DNA of 64,000 bases from Aphanomyces cochlioides (Eukaryota; Oomycota; Saprolegniomycetes; Saprolegniales; Verrucalvaceae): contig JAHQRK010000005.1 of assembly GCA_019828595.1 (NCBI GenBank), positions 2,046,001 through 2,110,000 on the forward strand. Reading direction: 5' to 3'. The notes under the pieces are model-generated. The model was given only the letters and a program-made list of their open reading frames with translations, did not search any database and was not told the origin of the DNA. A program made the position numbers and the translations under genes. Positions 63,158 to 64,000 of this stretch are shown piece by piece (positions within the stretch are counted from its first letter, which is position 1; each line of letters begins with the position of its first letter).

Positions 63158-64000
63158 TGGACTCGAAGACCTATACGATCAGTGCTCTACATCGACGCAA
63201 GACCAAGCCAATGTATTGGCTTCGCTTCACATCACGAAGTTGTCGCATTTGTTGACTCCGTGTCAGCGAGTTTGGCCAGCTTCGATCTTGTTCGACAAAA
63301 TCAACCGTGCCTGCCGCCAAGCCAATTTTGTCCCTCCAACGAAACAATGGATCTCAATCTTGGTGACCAAGTTATCACGATTGTTTGAGATTGTTTCTGA
63401 AGAGGATGCTCCCGTGTTCCACTTGCCGACGCCAAGCTCTGAATGGATGGAATGGCACTGGATGATACACCCTGACTCGAGTCCGATCTTGTTGGCGCTT
63501 GCGACTTCGAAATCGGCTAAGATCAGAGCTTCTCCAGCTGTCAGCTCGTCCATTCTTCCTACCAAGCATCTCAACCTGCCATCCAACTTTTATGAAGACC
63601 CCAAGCGCCTTACCCAACTTGCCGCCTTCCTCCAACCCGACCACATTCTCCCTCGATATGGAGAGTTCATTTTCAAGACCCTTCTCCGCGCCAACGCCAT
63701 GCAATATCTGTTTCAGTACCAAGACCCCAAGCCGACGTGTGTCTTCTGTCGTGTCAATGAGACGTACGAGCATTTCCTGTTCTCTTGTGGATATGGTCAA
63801 TCTGTTTGGTATTTCTTCAAGGCGATCCAGCGACTGCTCGAGTGTTCCTTTCCGTCCACGTGTCTGGAAATGTTCTACGAGACGCCCAAGCCGTCCGATG
63901 GATACTACATCCGTGGCTATCTGAAGATCTGGCCGATTGTCCGAGCCTGCGTGTATTATCAAATATGGCTCCAACGTGCCGATCGCACCTTTCGACCCGA
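63158..64000 (+). pseudogene. ORF2 C-terminal fragment (N2), cut by window edge
   Basis: The same fragment as N1, starting at the same base of ORF2 and preceded by the same 16-bp target sequence. It continues past the zinc motif (TCVFC...EHFLFSC) and out of the window. Confidence 0.92.

Larger units (their letters stand above)
1..64000. mobile_element. Nested cluster of a single LINE family (whole window)
   Basis: Every stretch of the window can be assigned to ORF1, ORF2, the 78-bp spacer or the UTRs of the same non-LTR element. About fifteen copies or fragments are present, nearly identical in sequence. Most are in the + orientation; reversed pieces lie at 10441-10523, 12736-14025, 24544-24553, 49003-49784 and 50375-50637. 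Six insertions show perfect 14-17 bp target duplications, so the cluster grew mainly by repeated insertion into itself. No unrelated flanking DNA is present, so the size of the cluster and its chromosomal position are unknown. Confidence 0.95.

Noticed and set aside
1..64000. A regular tandem (satellite) array over the whole window.
   Set aside because: Unit lengths and start points differ, and target duplications show nested insertion. Only the last 2 kb are truly periodic.
1..64000. tRNA, rRNA, CRISPR arrays or host genes between copies.
   Set aside because: All sequence is accounted for by the LINE family and its junctions; no other unit could be supported.

Overview
The 64 kb window contains only copies of one non-LTR (LINE-type) retrotransposon family; I see no host gene, RNA gene, operon or CRISPR array. 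The host is a eukaryote. The family has an ORF1 of about 1,012 residues and an ORF2 of about 1,351 residues carrying an AP-like endonuclease, a reverse transcriptase (FADD box) and a C-terminal CX2CX7HX4C zinc motif. It has no poly(A) tail; its 3' end is a short hairpin ending in TTTAACC. Taxonomy cannot be read off directly. The near 50% GC, intronless ORFs and dense self-nesting would fit an early-diverging fungus (Mucoromycota pericentromeres are built of Grem-LINE1 elements), but an oomycete or alga is also possible.

Layout (copy names are mine). A (1-4218) runs ORF1 into a broken ORF2 and joins B (4219-10438), a 5'-truncated copy with an intact ORF2. C (10441-12733) is 5'-truncated and begins with an inverted piece. 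D is an old host copy with a 5' inversion, seen only in slices (12736-14025, 24544-24596, 31991-32438). E (14026-16509 and 23904-24526) is inserted in D and is itself split by F (16510-23889), the one complete copy with both ORFs open. G (24597-31974) is a full-length copy inserted in D, with frameshifts. H (32439-39739), I (39740-43740) and J (43741-49000) follow head to tail with truncations. K starts with an inverted ORF1 piece (49003-49784), then runs forward (49787-61949), interrupted by L (50375-50637, reverse strand) and M (51627-56621). N1 (61966-63141) and N2 (63158 to the window end) are short 3' copies that form a 1,192-bp tandem repeat.

Most of what looks like a tandem array is therefore nested insertion. 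Six insertions keep perfect target-site duplications of 14-17 bp, and splicing the inserted copy out restores the interrupted copy. All nine distinct 3' junctions fall immediately after CC in the target (usually CCA), meaning the nick on the other strand is after GG (usually TGG). This matches the CC at the element's own 3' end and suggests that a two-base pairing between RNA and primer guides target-primed reverse transcription.

ORF1 probably supplies the RNA-binding particle protein and ORF2 nicks the target and copies the RNA. Further RNA-level structure includes 14 nt of 5'-UTR that is exactly complementary to the 3'-UTR, and a hairpin that contains the ORF2 stop codon. At two places the left and right junctions do not match each other's target sequence, which indicates recombination between copies or misassembly.
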